Below are positions 1 through 11,559 of a stretch of 64,000 nucleotides of DNA, piece by piece. The notes under the pieces are model-generated. The model saw only the letters and a list, made by a program, of their open reading frames with translations. It was not told where the DNA came from and searched no databases. This DNA is from Sphagnum compactum (lineage: Eukaryota; Bryophyta; Sphagnopsida; Sphagnales). The number at the start of each line of letters is the position of its first letter. Positions within the stretch are counted from its first letter, which is position 1. The stretch is taken from NCBI GenBank assembly GCA_965153455.1, contig OZ234497.1:12462001-12526000 (forward strand), in the 5' to 3' direction. Position numbers and translations under genes: made by a program.

Positions 1-84
1 CAACTTGAATGTCCAAATCTACTACCATCTTGTGAGCACAAGTTCATAAAATATTTTCAAATAGCATACCTTGAATTTGTGGAG

Positions 85-500
85 CTAGGGCTTGAAGTTG
101 AAGGGTTGATGTGCCCTTAATTCATTGATGCCCTTAATCAGAAACACTGATTTGAAAACTACACTTCACATTGAAATGTCACTTCATGATTTAAAGACAC
201 TTCAAAAGTTGACTACACAACAGTTCCCTTCACAATTTGAAGACTCTTTGAAAGTTGACTACACAAGAACCAAGTAGTATGACCTTGAAAGTGCCCTTCA
301 CAATTTGCAGACTCTTCAAAAGTTGACTACACAAAAATGCTCTTCATAAGTTGAAGACTCTTCAAACGTTGACTACACAACATGGCCCTTCATAATTTGA
401 AGACGATCCAAATGTTGACTACTCGAGAACAAGTAGTACGACCTTGAAAGTTTCCTTCACAATTTGAAGACTCTTCAAAAAAGTTGACTGCAGTAGCATC
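85..500. repeat. Spaced minisatellite with a TTGACT in every unit
   Basis: Degenerate tandem units of the form (cttcacaatttgaagactc)(ttcaaaagttgactacaca). TTGACT hexamers start at about 209, 255, 323, 369, 415 and 484, so the spacing is 46, 68, 46, 46 and 69 bp. The two long intervals each carry the same insert of about 22 bp (aacaagtagtAYgaccttga). TTGAC[CT] is the WRKY-factor W-box core, but nothing shows that this array is a promoter. The transporter gene at 1391-4464 reads away from it, and any gene to the left lies outside the window. Confidence 0.75.
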
Positions 501-1390
501 CTTTTAGGTTCCACAATAATTATAATATTATTTCTTAAAGTGTTGAATCTTCTAGAAATTACCTTTCCTAAACAATATAAAAACAAAAGATTATGACTTT
601 ATCAGTGGAGGTAGGTCTGAAAGGCCAGCATGCATGCTTATTAATTAAAGCAGTAGATGACATCATATAAAATTGCCAAGTGCCATGTGCATTTGTTGTT
701 AAAACATATTATTGGATTTTTCTTTGTCTCAACCAGTGCTTCTTTTATGATTTTTTCAATGTAGACAAAGTGGCAAGTTTACACAGGAAGATGTAGAACC
801 TCATCATCTACCATACACTGCTGTGATGTAGTCTCAGACAGCTCGTTTTGAGGTGGAGATGGGAAGAAGTTTGAATGCACAAAGTCAGCTGAGGAAATTG
901 AGTAAGATTTGCAAGAATAAAGAGTACATGCTTCAGCACTTCCTCATGTGGCAAGTTATGTTTGAAAGTTGGATAACTTGGTAGCTACAACTTGCCATGA
1001 AGGAGGAAAAGTTGTAGCTTTCTTCTTCTTTCTGGTTGATGAATCTATTGCACTGCCACATTCTTGTGAGAATTGGGTGTTCATCTTGAGCTACATCAGA
1101 TCATGGTAGGCAATTTATCCATAATGGGTACATGCAAAATTGATTTTTTCCAACTACTATTCTCAATTTCTTATTGCTGTACTCATTTTGTGGGTTTAAG
1201 GTTTCAATGTTCATACCGGAATTGCTACAGAATACAAATTCATGCCTTTTTGCATGGCAAACAGATGCATCATTACAACCTATAGTCTCTTTCCAATAAA
1301 TTTTTCCACCTTACTATCTCCATGAACATGCAAATGCTCGTTCTTGCCTGAGAATAATGAGCATCCATAGATTGAATATTCCTAGAATCA
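500..1390. other. Intergenic or 3' flank of the transporter gene
   Basis: No convincing coding sequence. The part next to 1390 is probably the 3' UTR of the minus-strand transporter. The short plus-strand ORF at 1073-1285 has no recognisable domain. Confidence 0.5.
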
Positions 1391-4300
1391 TTACCTGGCT
1401 TCAGAAAATGTTTTCTCATTACTAGCAATTCCATGACTACCTTTCAGATCTAAATGATTCTCAACATTTTGAATTTGTGAAACTGGCAATGTTGGTGGAC
1501 TGTTAGCAATTCCATTACTACCTTTGAGATCTAAATGATTTTTGCTGTTCAGAATTTGTGAAACTGGCAATGTTGGTGGACTGCCAATACCGATTTTGTT
1601 GCTGTTGGGCTTCACCAAGTCATTATCATCACTATCTGTGGCTAGTTCAATGGTGCGCTTTGGTCCTTTGTAGTTGTAGCGAGCTGTGGTGAACCAATAG
1701 ATGACACCCACAAGAATAGCACCTGACATACTGACACTGGCATAGTTGAAGGTGCTACCTGTAACAGGGTAAACAGGAGGAATACAAAAGAGAATGGACA
1801 TAACCGCACCCCAAAGAGCACCCCAGCCACCAATCCAAATACCCCACTTGCCAAGAGAGAAAGGCCCTGGCTTAAACCTGTTGTCAAAGATATGGCGGCA
1901 TGCAAGTATAACAAAGTAAGGTCCATAGGCGGTAATGGTGGACATGGCAGTGATAGCTGTGAAGGCAACATTGCTGCCAAGTGATGGTAGAGTGCAGATG
2001 AAGGAGCCAATAACTGTGACAATGGTGGCATTGATGGGAATTCGATCTTTTGGAGTCAGTGTCACCAACCAATAATGACACGGCAATGCTGCATCCCTCG
2101 CCATTGCATATGCCTGCATACCCAAAACACCATATATCCACAGAGTTGCTGTCAAGTTTTATGTAATAAAAATGTTGAAGACAAATCTTTATTTATCTAT
2201 GAAATTGCAGAGAAATCTCAACGACAGTGATTTCTCAACAAGGCAATACAATAGTAAGTGCAGTCATAACATTATGAGAATTGCTCACAGTGTTAGAATA
2301 TCATCACCTTCATCACAATTAGCAGACAAAGATGAGCTGCTACCATGACTACTGCCATTCTGTGTATGGAGAGGTTGCAAGGGGGGGCAAAGAGAGAGTA
2401 GTACCATGCGGGCTGTAAGTGTGACATTGGTGATGTTGCCAAAGAAGAGAGAAATGCAAGCAAATAAAGTGAAGGTGATTGCTCCTCCACTGCCATGACC
2501 AAACTTTGCATGAAAAGCATCATAGAATATCTGACTCCCTGCCGAAGCATCTCCACCTCCTGCAATCTCCACAACAAAAATGTCTTGAGCGTCATCACTT
2601 GGATAACATATCACTGACACCAAACGTTTCTCAGTTCTGACAGATTAGGGATCACATCAACCGCATCAGGGAGGTCCTGAATGACATAAGTTCCCCAACT
2701 TCTCACAGATAGGAAAGTAAACAAGCACAAACAGCATCTGCTTCTGCTTCTGTCTACAAAACAGACTTTGAATGATCTAGTTATAGATTTTCCAATTTAG
2801 GGTTTCTGATTGCGCAGTATGAGATTCACATACTTCAATGGAAGAAGAAAAAATCTGCAGATATGTGAGATTATTATGAATCCATATGACATTCATATGC
2901 TTCAATGGAAGAAGAAAGAATCTGCATCATACCTGTCATAGTGGTGATGCCAAGCACATTGTCAGGGTTTTGAATGCAGAAAGTGAGGACCAGAAGCAGC
3001 ACAAACTCGGTGCTGGCAGTGACATACACACTGCGGATCATGGCACGGGGGCCAGCCATGGCCGCAGTTTTCACCTCCTCAACCACATGGGAACCGACCT
3101 CGAAGCCTGTGAGAATGGACTGGGCATATGGGAGCCCTAAGAGCACTACAAGCAACCCGCTGCTGATCCCATTGCCCGGCGCCTTGACGAAATGCGTGAA
3201 CACAAACTTGGCGCTCTGGTACTTGGGACTTATGGCTAACATGGTGATGCAAATCACCACTATGGAGATGATCTGGAACCACGCCCCGATCGTACTTAGA
3301 AGACCTAACCATCTCGTATTGACGATCGAGACGAAGAAGTGGAGAATAAAGAGCGCTGCTGTCACCCCACAAATCTGCAAAAAAGGGGACAGGACCGCAG
3401 CAATCAATACCCAAAGCTCCTGACAAAACCCACAACTACTTCTTCGATCCTGAAACCCTACGACTCGATGCCAACAAATGGGCGCCTCTGAAAGATACAG
3501 AGTCGGGAGTACTCGGGCTACCTGTGCGGCTGTTAAGGTATAACCATTTGCTTGAGCTCCGCCTGTGCCCAACAGGATGCAAGTAGCCAGCAACTGTGCA
3601 AGCAAGTATTCGTTGAGCGCAGTCCCACAAAAAGAGCCGAAGAGGTAGACCCAGCCAACAAACCACGACAGCCACGCTTTGTGCTTCTTGGGCACCAGCT
3701 GCGCTACCCAATAGTACACACTCCCCAGTGTAGGAAACGCCGAAATGATCTGCAAAAAAAATACAATCCATCGTCAAGACGTGAATCTGTGAAACAAGAC
3801 TTGCTCCAAATTCTCTTGCTATCTTCATTGCGCTAATATGCAATCGTGATTTCCTCTCCAGAAACGATGAATTTTCCAGAATGCTAGCAAAACAACAATA
3901 TTAACAACCACCAACTCATGAGCTCAATCCAAAAGACCGTGTGAAGCAATCACTGAGGTAGAAGCAGAATCCCATCCAGCTGCTGGGATTCATTCTCCGA
4001 ATTTTTTTTGTTCCCAATTCAAGCAAGAAGACACAGAAAACAAAAGCAAACTGCGAAGTCCGGCATGTATCATGCGCATTTGCAGATCAACAACAGATTG
4101 CACACTGGGGCACAAACTTGGCGTGTTTGTTGTTGGAATTCACCTCAGACATGCCGAAAGCCATACAGAGAGTGCCGAATGTTGTAGCAATGTAGCCCCA
4201 GATGATGGTAACAGGGCCACCGTAAGAGTACATGAATCCATAGTACCCGGTGATGAATCCTAATGGCGCAGTGTATGAGAATGTGTAAGCCCACTGCTGG

Positions 4301-4464
4301 AAGGGAGTCATCAACCGTCGGTACTCTTGCTTGTAGCCCAACTCATTCAACCGCTTCTCGTCTGCATCTCGCACTGCCATGGTCGTCGACATTCCCCCAT
4401 TCGTCGACGACATACCCATCTCCATATCACTTCCCACCACCGCATGAGGCAGCTGATCCTCCAT
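1391..4464 (-). CDS. BAT1: BAT1/GABA-permease-like amino acid transporter (APC superfamily), five exons
   Basis: Exons on the minus strand: 4464-4144, 3749-3522, 3374-2933, 2559-2405 and 2113-1391. All introns are GT-AG and phase closes at 622 aa. The protein aligns by recall with Arabidopsis BAT1 (about 516 aa), a bidirectional amino acid/GABA carrier. Matches include RLNELGYKQE near residue 35, the Gly/Tyr-rich first membrane segments, TGFEVGSHVVEEV in the middle, RMAYAMARDAALP across the exon 4/5 junction (near 382), and PGPFSLGKWG followed by two last membrane segments. About a dozen hydrophobic segments are visible. The first ATG of exon 1 (4462-4464) starts a 30-residue polar extension before the family homology. 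A polar C-terminal tail of about 87 residues after YKGPK (near 535) is longer than in Arabidopsis and contains a 27-residue duplication. Substrate is inferred from the family. The 5' UTR probably reaches about 4.9 kb. Confidence 0.88.
1425..1586 (-). repeat. 81-bp in-frame tandem duplication in the transporter tail
   Basis: Two 81-bp units (1425-1505 and 1506-1586) encode two copies of a 27-residue block containing SPPTLPVSQI and NHLDLKGS-GIA. The period is a multiple of three, so reading frame is kept. The copies differ at a few residues. The block lies beyond the last membrane segment, so it would extend a soluble tail. Confidence 0.85.
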
Positions 4465-5198
4465 TGCCCCTCAAGAAGTTCCCCTCCCCACCCACTAAAA
4501 AATTCTTCAACGTACCCACTTACTCTTCCTAAACCCGAGCGATTTCAAGCAGCAAACAAAAGCCGCAGCTGCTGCAATGCAGCTTGCTGAATTTGCTGCT
4601 TCTGCGGTGCTGCTACTGCTGCCATACAACCAAATCCTCGCTACTGGAATGGAATGCAAGGCAATGCAATGCACTGCAGCAGCAACAGATACTGGAGCAA
4701 ACAAACTGTCTGTGCGATCCCAAAGAAGAAAGCCAAAAAATTCGAGAAATTTTTATTTAAGAAATTATGCACGGATCAAGAATCCAATCAATCCAATCGC
4801 AAATGGTGCAATTTGCGACAACAATCACAACAGCATCAAAATAAAATTAAAAATAAAATTAAAATGACGAGAGAGAGAGAGAGACGTGTGCGTGAGTGCG
4901 TGAGAGAGAGAGAGAAGAGAGAAGAGAGAAGGAGCATGCGAGAAAGTCGCACTTTGAAGTGGACTTAAAATCGGTAGGTGTCATCCGGATCTTTATACCT
5001 GTACCATCCCCACTTAAGCAATATCAGTCAAGTTCCACAACTTGACAAAAAGCCCACTTACGAAAGCAGTCTATCCAGTTCTGGAACGCAGGATCTTTTG
5101 AACAGCTTTTGCAAATGGGTGGTCAGTTGCTGAGAAGAGGAAAAGACAGACTGATCCACACCCCAGTTAAAGTAAAAACACCCTCACCTCCCAACCCC
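4465..5198 (-). promoter_or_regulatory. Probable 5' UTR and promoter of the transporter, with GA repeats
   Basis: Sequence upstream of the transporter ATG. It contains CAG/GCA-rich stretches at 4560-4680 and a purine run of GA repeats at 4868-4935 (pyrimidine-rich on the transcribed strand), typical of plant 5' leaders and promoters. No TATA box could be assigned with confidence. Confidence 0.4.
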
Positions 5199-5213
5199 CC
5201 CCCCCCCCCCCCA
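5196..5213. repeat. Poly-C homopolymer run
   Basis: A run of about 17-18 C bases in an AT-rich background. Length is likely to vary and to be prone to sequencing error. Confidence 0.8.
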
Positions 5214-5399
5214 ATTTCTCAAAAACAATCCACATTTCCCCCCCAAATATCCTTTTCTCACCCCCAGAATTCCTCCCTATTATTAATTTCAGTGACTTAT
5301 GTTTCATCAGAACGGGTTTATGTAGGATGGGTATTTTGGTGATCATTATGTAAGATGGGTATTTTGATGATCATCACTGTGACCATTCCAGAGTCATTC

Positions 5400-8300
5400 T
5401 GGACTATAATTCGTTATAAATCAAATTATAATTCCAAAAATAAATAAAATTTGTGGTCTGTTTTGCACCCTTTCAATGGCTTTGCCTATTTGTATCTTGT
5501 TGTGAATTTATCTAATGAATCGAACTTTTGTTGACATTTTACTTACCAAATCACAAAATGTAAAAAAATATTAATGAAACAAAATACATATGATGAAATT
5601 TATAAAATTTTATTTTTGGAAAAGATAAAATTGATTACAACAAAATTACTATATCCAAAAAAAAATTGAATCATCTTCAATGGTGGTGCAAAGCAGCACG
5701 AAGCCCAAATAATTAAGGAAATTTGTATGCGTTAGAGTAGCTATCTCTAGTTGGCCTTTCATTTTCTTAATAAAAATCCTAAATTTGTATACTCAAAGGC
5801 ACATTTCAGTGTGGGGGCCAGTTCTTTACTTTTGTGAAGAACCAGCTCCGGTTCTTATTTTTAAAAATAAATTGAAATTGTCTTAGTTCTAATCTGGTTC
5901 CTACTAACCTGGATCAAAATCAATGGTTCACTGCCTCGATTAAAATGTTAACCCTCGATTCCAGTCACTTTTAATTTCCGGAAAAGCCTAGTTCTGATTT
6001 TTGATTTCGCACCTAAAAAATTATCCTGAAATGCCTATACAGTTGAGGTGGGAAAAGAAATGTCACGAAATTTTCATTACTTAGGCACACCGTACTACTA
6101 CGGAGCTTTAGGTGGTGGTTGATTTAATTCACATTTAAAAAGAATTTCAGACATTCCAAGCCACTGATTTTGAAAAAAAAAAACTCAACATTTATTGAAA
6201 ATAATTTATTTAATTATTGCCGGACTGGTAAAGGTACTATGGTACACATATTTGTACCTTATTCATCTACCTTTTGTGGATGGTATTCTCTTTTGTTACT
6301 CTCTATTGGTTTGTTGAAAGTTTATCATGGGGCCTCTTGTTGTCCTTTTGGGTATTGTTGGAAAGCCCTCAAAATGGTGATGTGCACGATTGTTATTTCA
6401 CAATTTTCAAACCAATGGAGCAAAAAGTTAGTTATTTTCTTAATTTAAAAATTAATTAAAACTAAAATTTTGATTTTTTTGATTCACCTTTGGGACGTTA
6501 CTCCTGACAACCACCCCCCTAGGGTTTTTTTAAACCATGGTAACAGAGTAGGTTACTGGTCCACCTGTCAGGGGTAAAATGGATACGCAACAGCCAATGG
6601 GAAGGCTGAAGAAGGGATTTTCTGGGTCAGGCGTGTGTTCAGCCTGTGGCTAGCAGGGGAGTCTGTGTGGTCAGCGGACGAGGGCGTGCGGAACCGGTGC
6701 CATTTGCACGCTCTCCTGTGCGTTCCCCATGTGCTTACTCTTTTTTTTTTGGGTTTGTTGTTGAAAAGAAGGTACCTAAGGCCTAACCCCTTTCTTAGCT
6801 ACCCCTTCAATTATTACTTTTTTTTGAGAAAAAAACCAAAAAAAAGGGTACCAATGGTAACCCCTAATGGGCCAACAGCCCCCCTCGTCCCCACCCCCTC
6901 CTTTCATTGATAGAATTTCACAAGAACAAAAAACTTTAGTTTTGTTTGGTTGCACTATTGTTTTGTTTGCCAAACTTTCAAAGGTTTTCAACCCATGTGC
7001 AAATGTTGAAAAAAAAGATAGAATTTCAAGAAAATTATAAAAAATTAATTAGTCTGAGAAGAACGTGTTGAAAACATTTGGAAATTTTCAAATATAGCTA
7101 ACATAGAATATCCGGTGTGAATTTTTTTAAAAGAAATGGTACAAAAGTGGCCGGTCCCAACAACTACACCCAACCTCCAAGGTGCAAAGAAAAAACTGAA
7201 AACGTTGATAATTCCTAGAGTTCCAAGTTCGAACCAACTAAAACTAGCATCTCGGACAGTGATAAGAGCTAAATCGCCTTTGGAGAAAAGGAGTCTAGTT
7301 CAAGGATGGAGAGATCCCCTTGTGTTCGTAATAAGGTCACCGATATGGGATGAGGTTGAGATATAATAATGGGCCCCATGTAAAAAGAAGAAGAAAGGGG
7401 GCAAAGTTTGCCAACTATTATTGAATTTAAGGATGATAGAGTACCTCTTTGGCCTCCGTTCATAGGTTCAACACATTGTAACTCTAAGTTAGCGAGCTAT
7501 GTGGGGCCTGCTCATTGTTCCTCCCAAATTTGTAATTGTTGGGTCTCACATTTCTATTTGGTGATGGGTATACTTGAAAGTACCCTAAAACCTTAAAACC
7601 CTAGGGCAATTGGGGTTGGTTATTGTGGAGTCAGCTTGTGTGGGTCGACAAATTTCCCTTCTCCACAAGAAGCCACGGTGTTGCAGTTAACACCGCACGA
7701 CAACAATACTTGTGTCGTATTTTGGATGTTGTTGTTTGTGTTTTGACATCCGATTATTAGTAAAGACCTGCTCCGATTCATTTATAGTAATTGGAGGGCA
7801 TGACACCTAACATGTTTTTTTTCCTTTTCTCTTTTGGGGGGGGGGGGCAGCATTTTGAAAAATGGAATGTTTGTTCTGAGCCTTCTCTTTTTTGAACTTT
7901 TATTTATTTATTTTTCCCCATGATATACCAGGTGGGTACCCTCTTTGGTATCAAGGAACAATGAATTTGATTTTAATTTTAAATATTAATTTATGCCATA
8001 TAATTAATTAATTGGTTTTATGGATGAATAAATTAGAACAAATCTTTATGCTCCAGAAGAAAATGGATGGATGGATGGATGGATGGACTAGGTTAATTTA
8101 CCCTAGAACACTAGACGCTAGTTCCCATATAATTTGTCTTTTGGAAGGGATGAGGGATGTAGAAGGATGAGCACCTAGAAGTAAAATTTATAATGGTGCC
8201 CAAATATTTTCCAAAAAGGATGACGGGCAGTCAAGCCCAGTTGACAGCACGTTATACCTGTTCAAAACTGACCTATTCTTAAAAGGCTTTAGAAAAAATA

Positions 8301-9390
8301 TAAAATCTTTAGGTTTCCAGAATCCACGCCATCTTTTCTGAAAAAGAAACCCCCTTAAATTGGAAAGCTCTCCAAGCAAGCACATGGCTATTATGAGCAT
8401 ATTGTAAGCAAGATCCACCATTGGATTTGCAATATTGTAAGGTTTAGATTGCGTGGCCGTCATCCCCATAGGAGATAAAAATCAATAATGGAGGCCCAAA
8501 AAGATGGAAAATATTTGGAAAGACTCTTATATGCCACCATGATGGATGGATTGTGTGTGGACGGCAAACATTTTTTCATTGGTTTTCAGTTCACCCACAT
8601 TCCATCCATCACAATTTCTAAACTTTGTGGTTTCAATTTTGACACATTATTTCAAATTTAAGGAACTTCCAAGCCTAGTTCAAAAATTTAGCTTTTGATT
8701 TTATGAACACATCACACATTTGACTAGATTGAAGATTGTATAGTTAAAAAAAGATTATAACAAATTAAAATGTAGCATCACATTAGGTATGGAGTTCTAC
8801 ATCTAGTTAAATTGATAAGTACATATAAAGTTCGCTCTCCCCGGTAATTTTTCAAAAAAAGTTTAGATTGATTACCTAAAGAATTTGAACTTATGTTTAA
8901 GATTTTTTTGGATTTTGATTTTAGCAAAAGGCTAGTTTCATGATTTAGTTCTTGTGCAAATTCTAACGAAAGAGTGACAATTGAAGTTCAAATCATCCAT
9001 TTGTGAAGGAAGGTAGTTTGTAGTGATGAGATCCACCAAACTGGGATGCTTCAGATTATGTTCTTGGTGTCTTTGAAAAGCTCTTGACAAGGAGGTGTGC
9101 ATGGGCTTGGTTCCATGGCGTTTGGACTTGCAGTGCAAAAGTTTTTGAATATTGAATGCTTTCTTCACTAAAGATTAAATTAAATTCTAGCTGAAGATTT
9201 CGGAGGAATTGGAATGTGCCTTTGGTGTTGTTGGAAAGATCTTGATGAACATGATTTAATGGAATTTATATGGTAAAATTTGGATTCAAAATGTGGGAGA
9301 TATTGATTTTTATATGATTTCTACCAATGGAAATTCCAATAAATTTCAAAAAACTAATTTAATGTGGAAGGAAAAATCAGTTGAGAAGAT
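5400..9390. other. AT-rich intergenic region without a recognised gene
   Basis: No domain-bearing ORF on either strand. It holds a G run at about 7840-7851, a TGGA/GATG tetranucleotide microsatellite at 8066-8089, and many A/T runs. Short ORFs (for example 8188-8469 minus and 8938-9168 minus) show no family resemblance. Confidence 0.6.
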
Positions 9391-9391
9391 G

Positions 9392-9395
9392 GTAC
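9392..9395. repeat. Target-site duplication, left copy (GTAC)
   Basis: GTAC directly left of the left LTR, matching GTAC at 16663-16666 right of the other LTR. Integration of gypsy elements usually duplicates 4-6 bp. Confidence 0.8.
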
Positions 9396-10097
9396 TGTAC
9401 AACACGAACGAGTTTGGAACCGAAACTATATATGATTACTACATAGCTATGAAATCTATGTTCTTGGTTGTAAATTTATTCTCTCACCCTTCAATTGTTT
9501 ATGCAAGCATCGTCATTCTCCTACCATAAACTAAACACAAACAACACCAAAATCATTCAAAACCAAAAGCCTTTCAAAAACCAAAACTTCAATTCTAACA
9601 GACTTTGCATTCATACAATAACTTTGTACAAGTGAAGGTGTTTTTACCAAGGTCACAAACACCCACTTATACACCAACCAAAAAGAAACTAATCAATAAA
9701 CTTCCTAAAATTTATCCACCACATGGTTCCCCATATGATTCCACAATTAATCACAAGGAAACAAAATCACATGGTCCCCCCATGTGATTCCACAATTAAT
9801 CACAAGGAAACAAAATCACATGGTCCCCCCATGTGATTCCACAATTAATCACAAGGAAACAAAATCACATGGTCCCCCCATGTGATTCCACAATTAATCG
9901 CAAGGAAACAAAATCACATGGTCCCCCCATGTGATTCCACAATTAATCACAAGGAAACATAATCACATGGTGCACATGACTTCCACATAAATTAATATGT
10001 GAAAGTCAATGCACCATGACCAAATTATAGAATCCTACCACTCAACTTACCCCTTTAAACAATTACCTAAGTAATTGTGTAATTACATCAAGTTACA
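9396..10097 (-). repeat. 3' LTR of the gypsy element (left in the window)
   Basis: On the plus strand it starts TGTACAACACGAAC and ends CATCAAGTTACA. Bases from about 9700 to 10097 appear identical to the other LTR, while the first 310 bp carry about 19 substitutions and one small indel. It contains five 49-bp tandem units. Because the element is on the minus strand, transcription would read from the high to the low coordinate. Confidence 0.95.
9725..9975. repeat. 49-bp tandem units with an internal palindrome (left LTR)
   Basis: About five units of 49 bp. Each junction carries AATCACATGG-TCCCC-CCATGTGATT, a perfect 10-bp inverted repeat with a 5-base loop. The first unit has CCATATG in place of CCATGTG, and the last diverges into TGCACATG. 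The same array occurs at about 16287-16540 in the other LTR. Confidence 0.9.
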
Positions 10098-10111
10098 TCA
10101 CTCCCAAACTC
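10098..10111 (-). other. Polypurine tract
   Basis: The minus strand reads GAGTTTGGGAGTGA immediately before the TG of the 3' LTR. Position and base composition fit the plus-strand primer site of LTR elements. Confidence 0.65.
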
Positions 10112-10133
10112 ATTATGGATTCTGTCTTCGGAA

Positions 10134-11548
10134 TCACACATCCAAAACCTTCTTCAATTTGTCATGATTAATGCGGTCTAGATATGATGAGCCGTCAACA
10201 TTTTCAAGCTCATAAGATCCATTATCAGCAAACACCTTCTTGATAACAAAAGGTCCAAACCATTTTGGTAACAATTATAAGCCCTGCGATGATGTCGAGC
10301 GTCAAACATTATGACAAGGTCACTTTCTTTGAACTCCTTTTTCTTCACCTTCTTGTCAAAAGCCTTCTTTTGTTAAGTCTGTGCGACTTCTATGGATTGG
10401 TGGGCTTTCAACTACAATTCGTCCAACTCGTTAAGTTGCAACAATCGATGGCGTTGGGACTCATCCAAAGGAAGTCTCATCGTTGTGGCAGTGCGTAAAG
10501 TCATTACTTCCATCTCAATGGGTAAAAGCGCTTCTATCCCGTAGGTTAAACGAAAGGGTGAGTACCTTGTGGCAGTTTTGTATGTGGTGGTGTAAACCCA
10601 CATAACATGGTGGATCTTGAGATCCCAATCACAAATGTTCACATGAACCTCGGCCTCTTTTGCCAACATGGAACACAATGTCCTATTGGTCCTTTCTACT
10701 AGGCCATTAGTGCTAGGCTTATACATAATGGTAAACCTATGTTTCACTGCAAGGCATGCTAACAAGTTTTCCATAACCTCACTCAAAAACTGGGAACCAT
10801 TATTAGAAAAAATTTCAAGTGGTGTCCCAAATCGAGTAAAAACTCGTTCATACAGAAATCGTGCTACTTCATGTTTCACTAAGGACTTCAAGACACATAC
10901 TTTTGCAAACTTTATGAGGTAGTATGTGGCAACCACAATGAATCAATGCCCTCTCCTAGTCATTGGCAATGGGCCCATTAAATCAATTCCCCATTTTTCA
11001 AAAGGTCCTATTGGTGGTATGGGATGTAAAGGGCCACTCACAGTAGACCTTTGTGCATAGGCTTGACATACATCACAACTCCTACAATAATCATGGGCAT
11101 CCTTGAAGAGGGTGGGCCAATAGTAACCTACTTGCAAAATCTTTTCTGTAGTGATTCGTCCCACAAAGTGGCTTCCACAGAACCCATCATGAAATTCATA
11201 CAAAAGACGTGAGGTGTCACGTTTTCCAATGGTTCGTTGTAAAACACCATCCCTTCCTTGGAAATAGAGCTGATTGCCTATCATCGAGTAATTTCGACTC
11301 TTGTGCGTAATTCTTGTTCGTACTGCCTTTGTGGTTTCAACTGGAAACCTCATGTCATCCAAGTACTGAATGATTTTCCGATATTCTTCAGGTGCTTTTT
11401 CTGCATTAATGACCATGATTGCCGCATCTGAAAAGTCGTCATCCTCTAAAACATCAACCACTCCTTCGTATGCTCTTGTAAGGCCATCAACATTGCCATG
11501 CCGCCTTCCTGGACGATGGACAATGTCAATGTCAAATTTTTGCATCAC
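10134..11548 (-). pseudogene. Integrase region of the gypsy element, inactivated
   Basis: An N-terminal HHCC-type region (HDGFCGSH through CRSCDVCQ) lies at about 11370-11050. The core starts with WGIDLMGPLP, is broken by an in-frame stop near 10940, and continues at 10936-10412 with IFSNNGSQF, where active integrases have an aspartate at the first N, and with LVERTNRTL carrying the glutamate. A C-terminal region (DARHHRRAYN, GSYELENVDG) runs to a TGA at 10134-10136. A stop and the Asp-to-Asn change in the DDE triad indicate loss of function. Confidence 0.9.
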
Positions 11549-11559
11549 GAGTAGTCATC

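Noticed and set aside
1642-2623. Alternate-frame minus ORFs near the transporter 3' half, and reading through past 2405
   Set aside because: The open frames beyond 2405 and before 2559 run into introns; family alignment and splice phase support exon ends at 2405 and 2559.
2600-2700. A possible extra transporter exon (text ...DLPDAVDVIPNLSEL...)
   Set aside because: It would not join in phase to its neighbours, whereas direct joining of 2933 to 2559 gives a family-like sequence.
2886-3836. Plus-strand ORFs of 84-149 aa within the transporter locus
   Set aside because: Antisense shadows of exons 2 and 3, which match the transporter family on the minus strand.
9293-9529. ORF crossing into the left LTR
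   Set aside because: It runs through the LTR boundary at 9396 and the same text recurs in the other LTR, so it is not a host gene.
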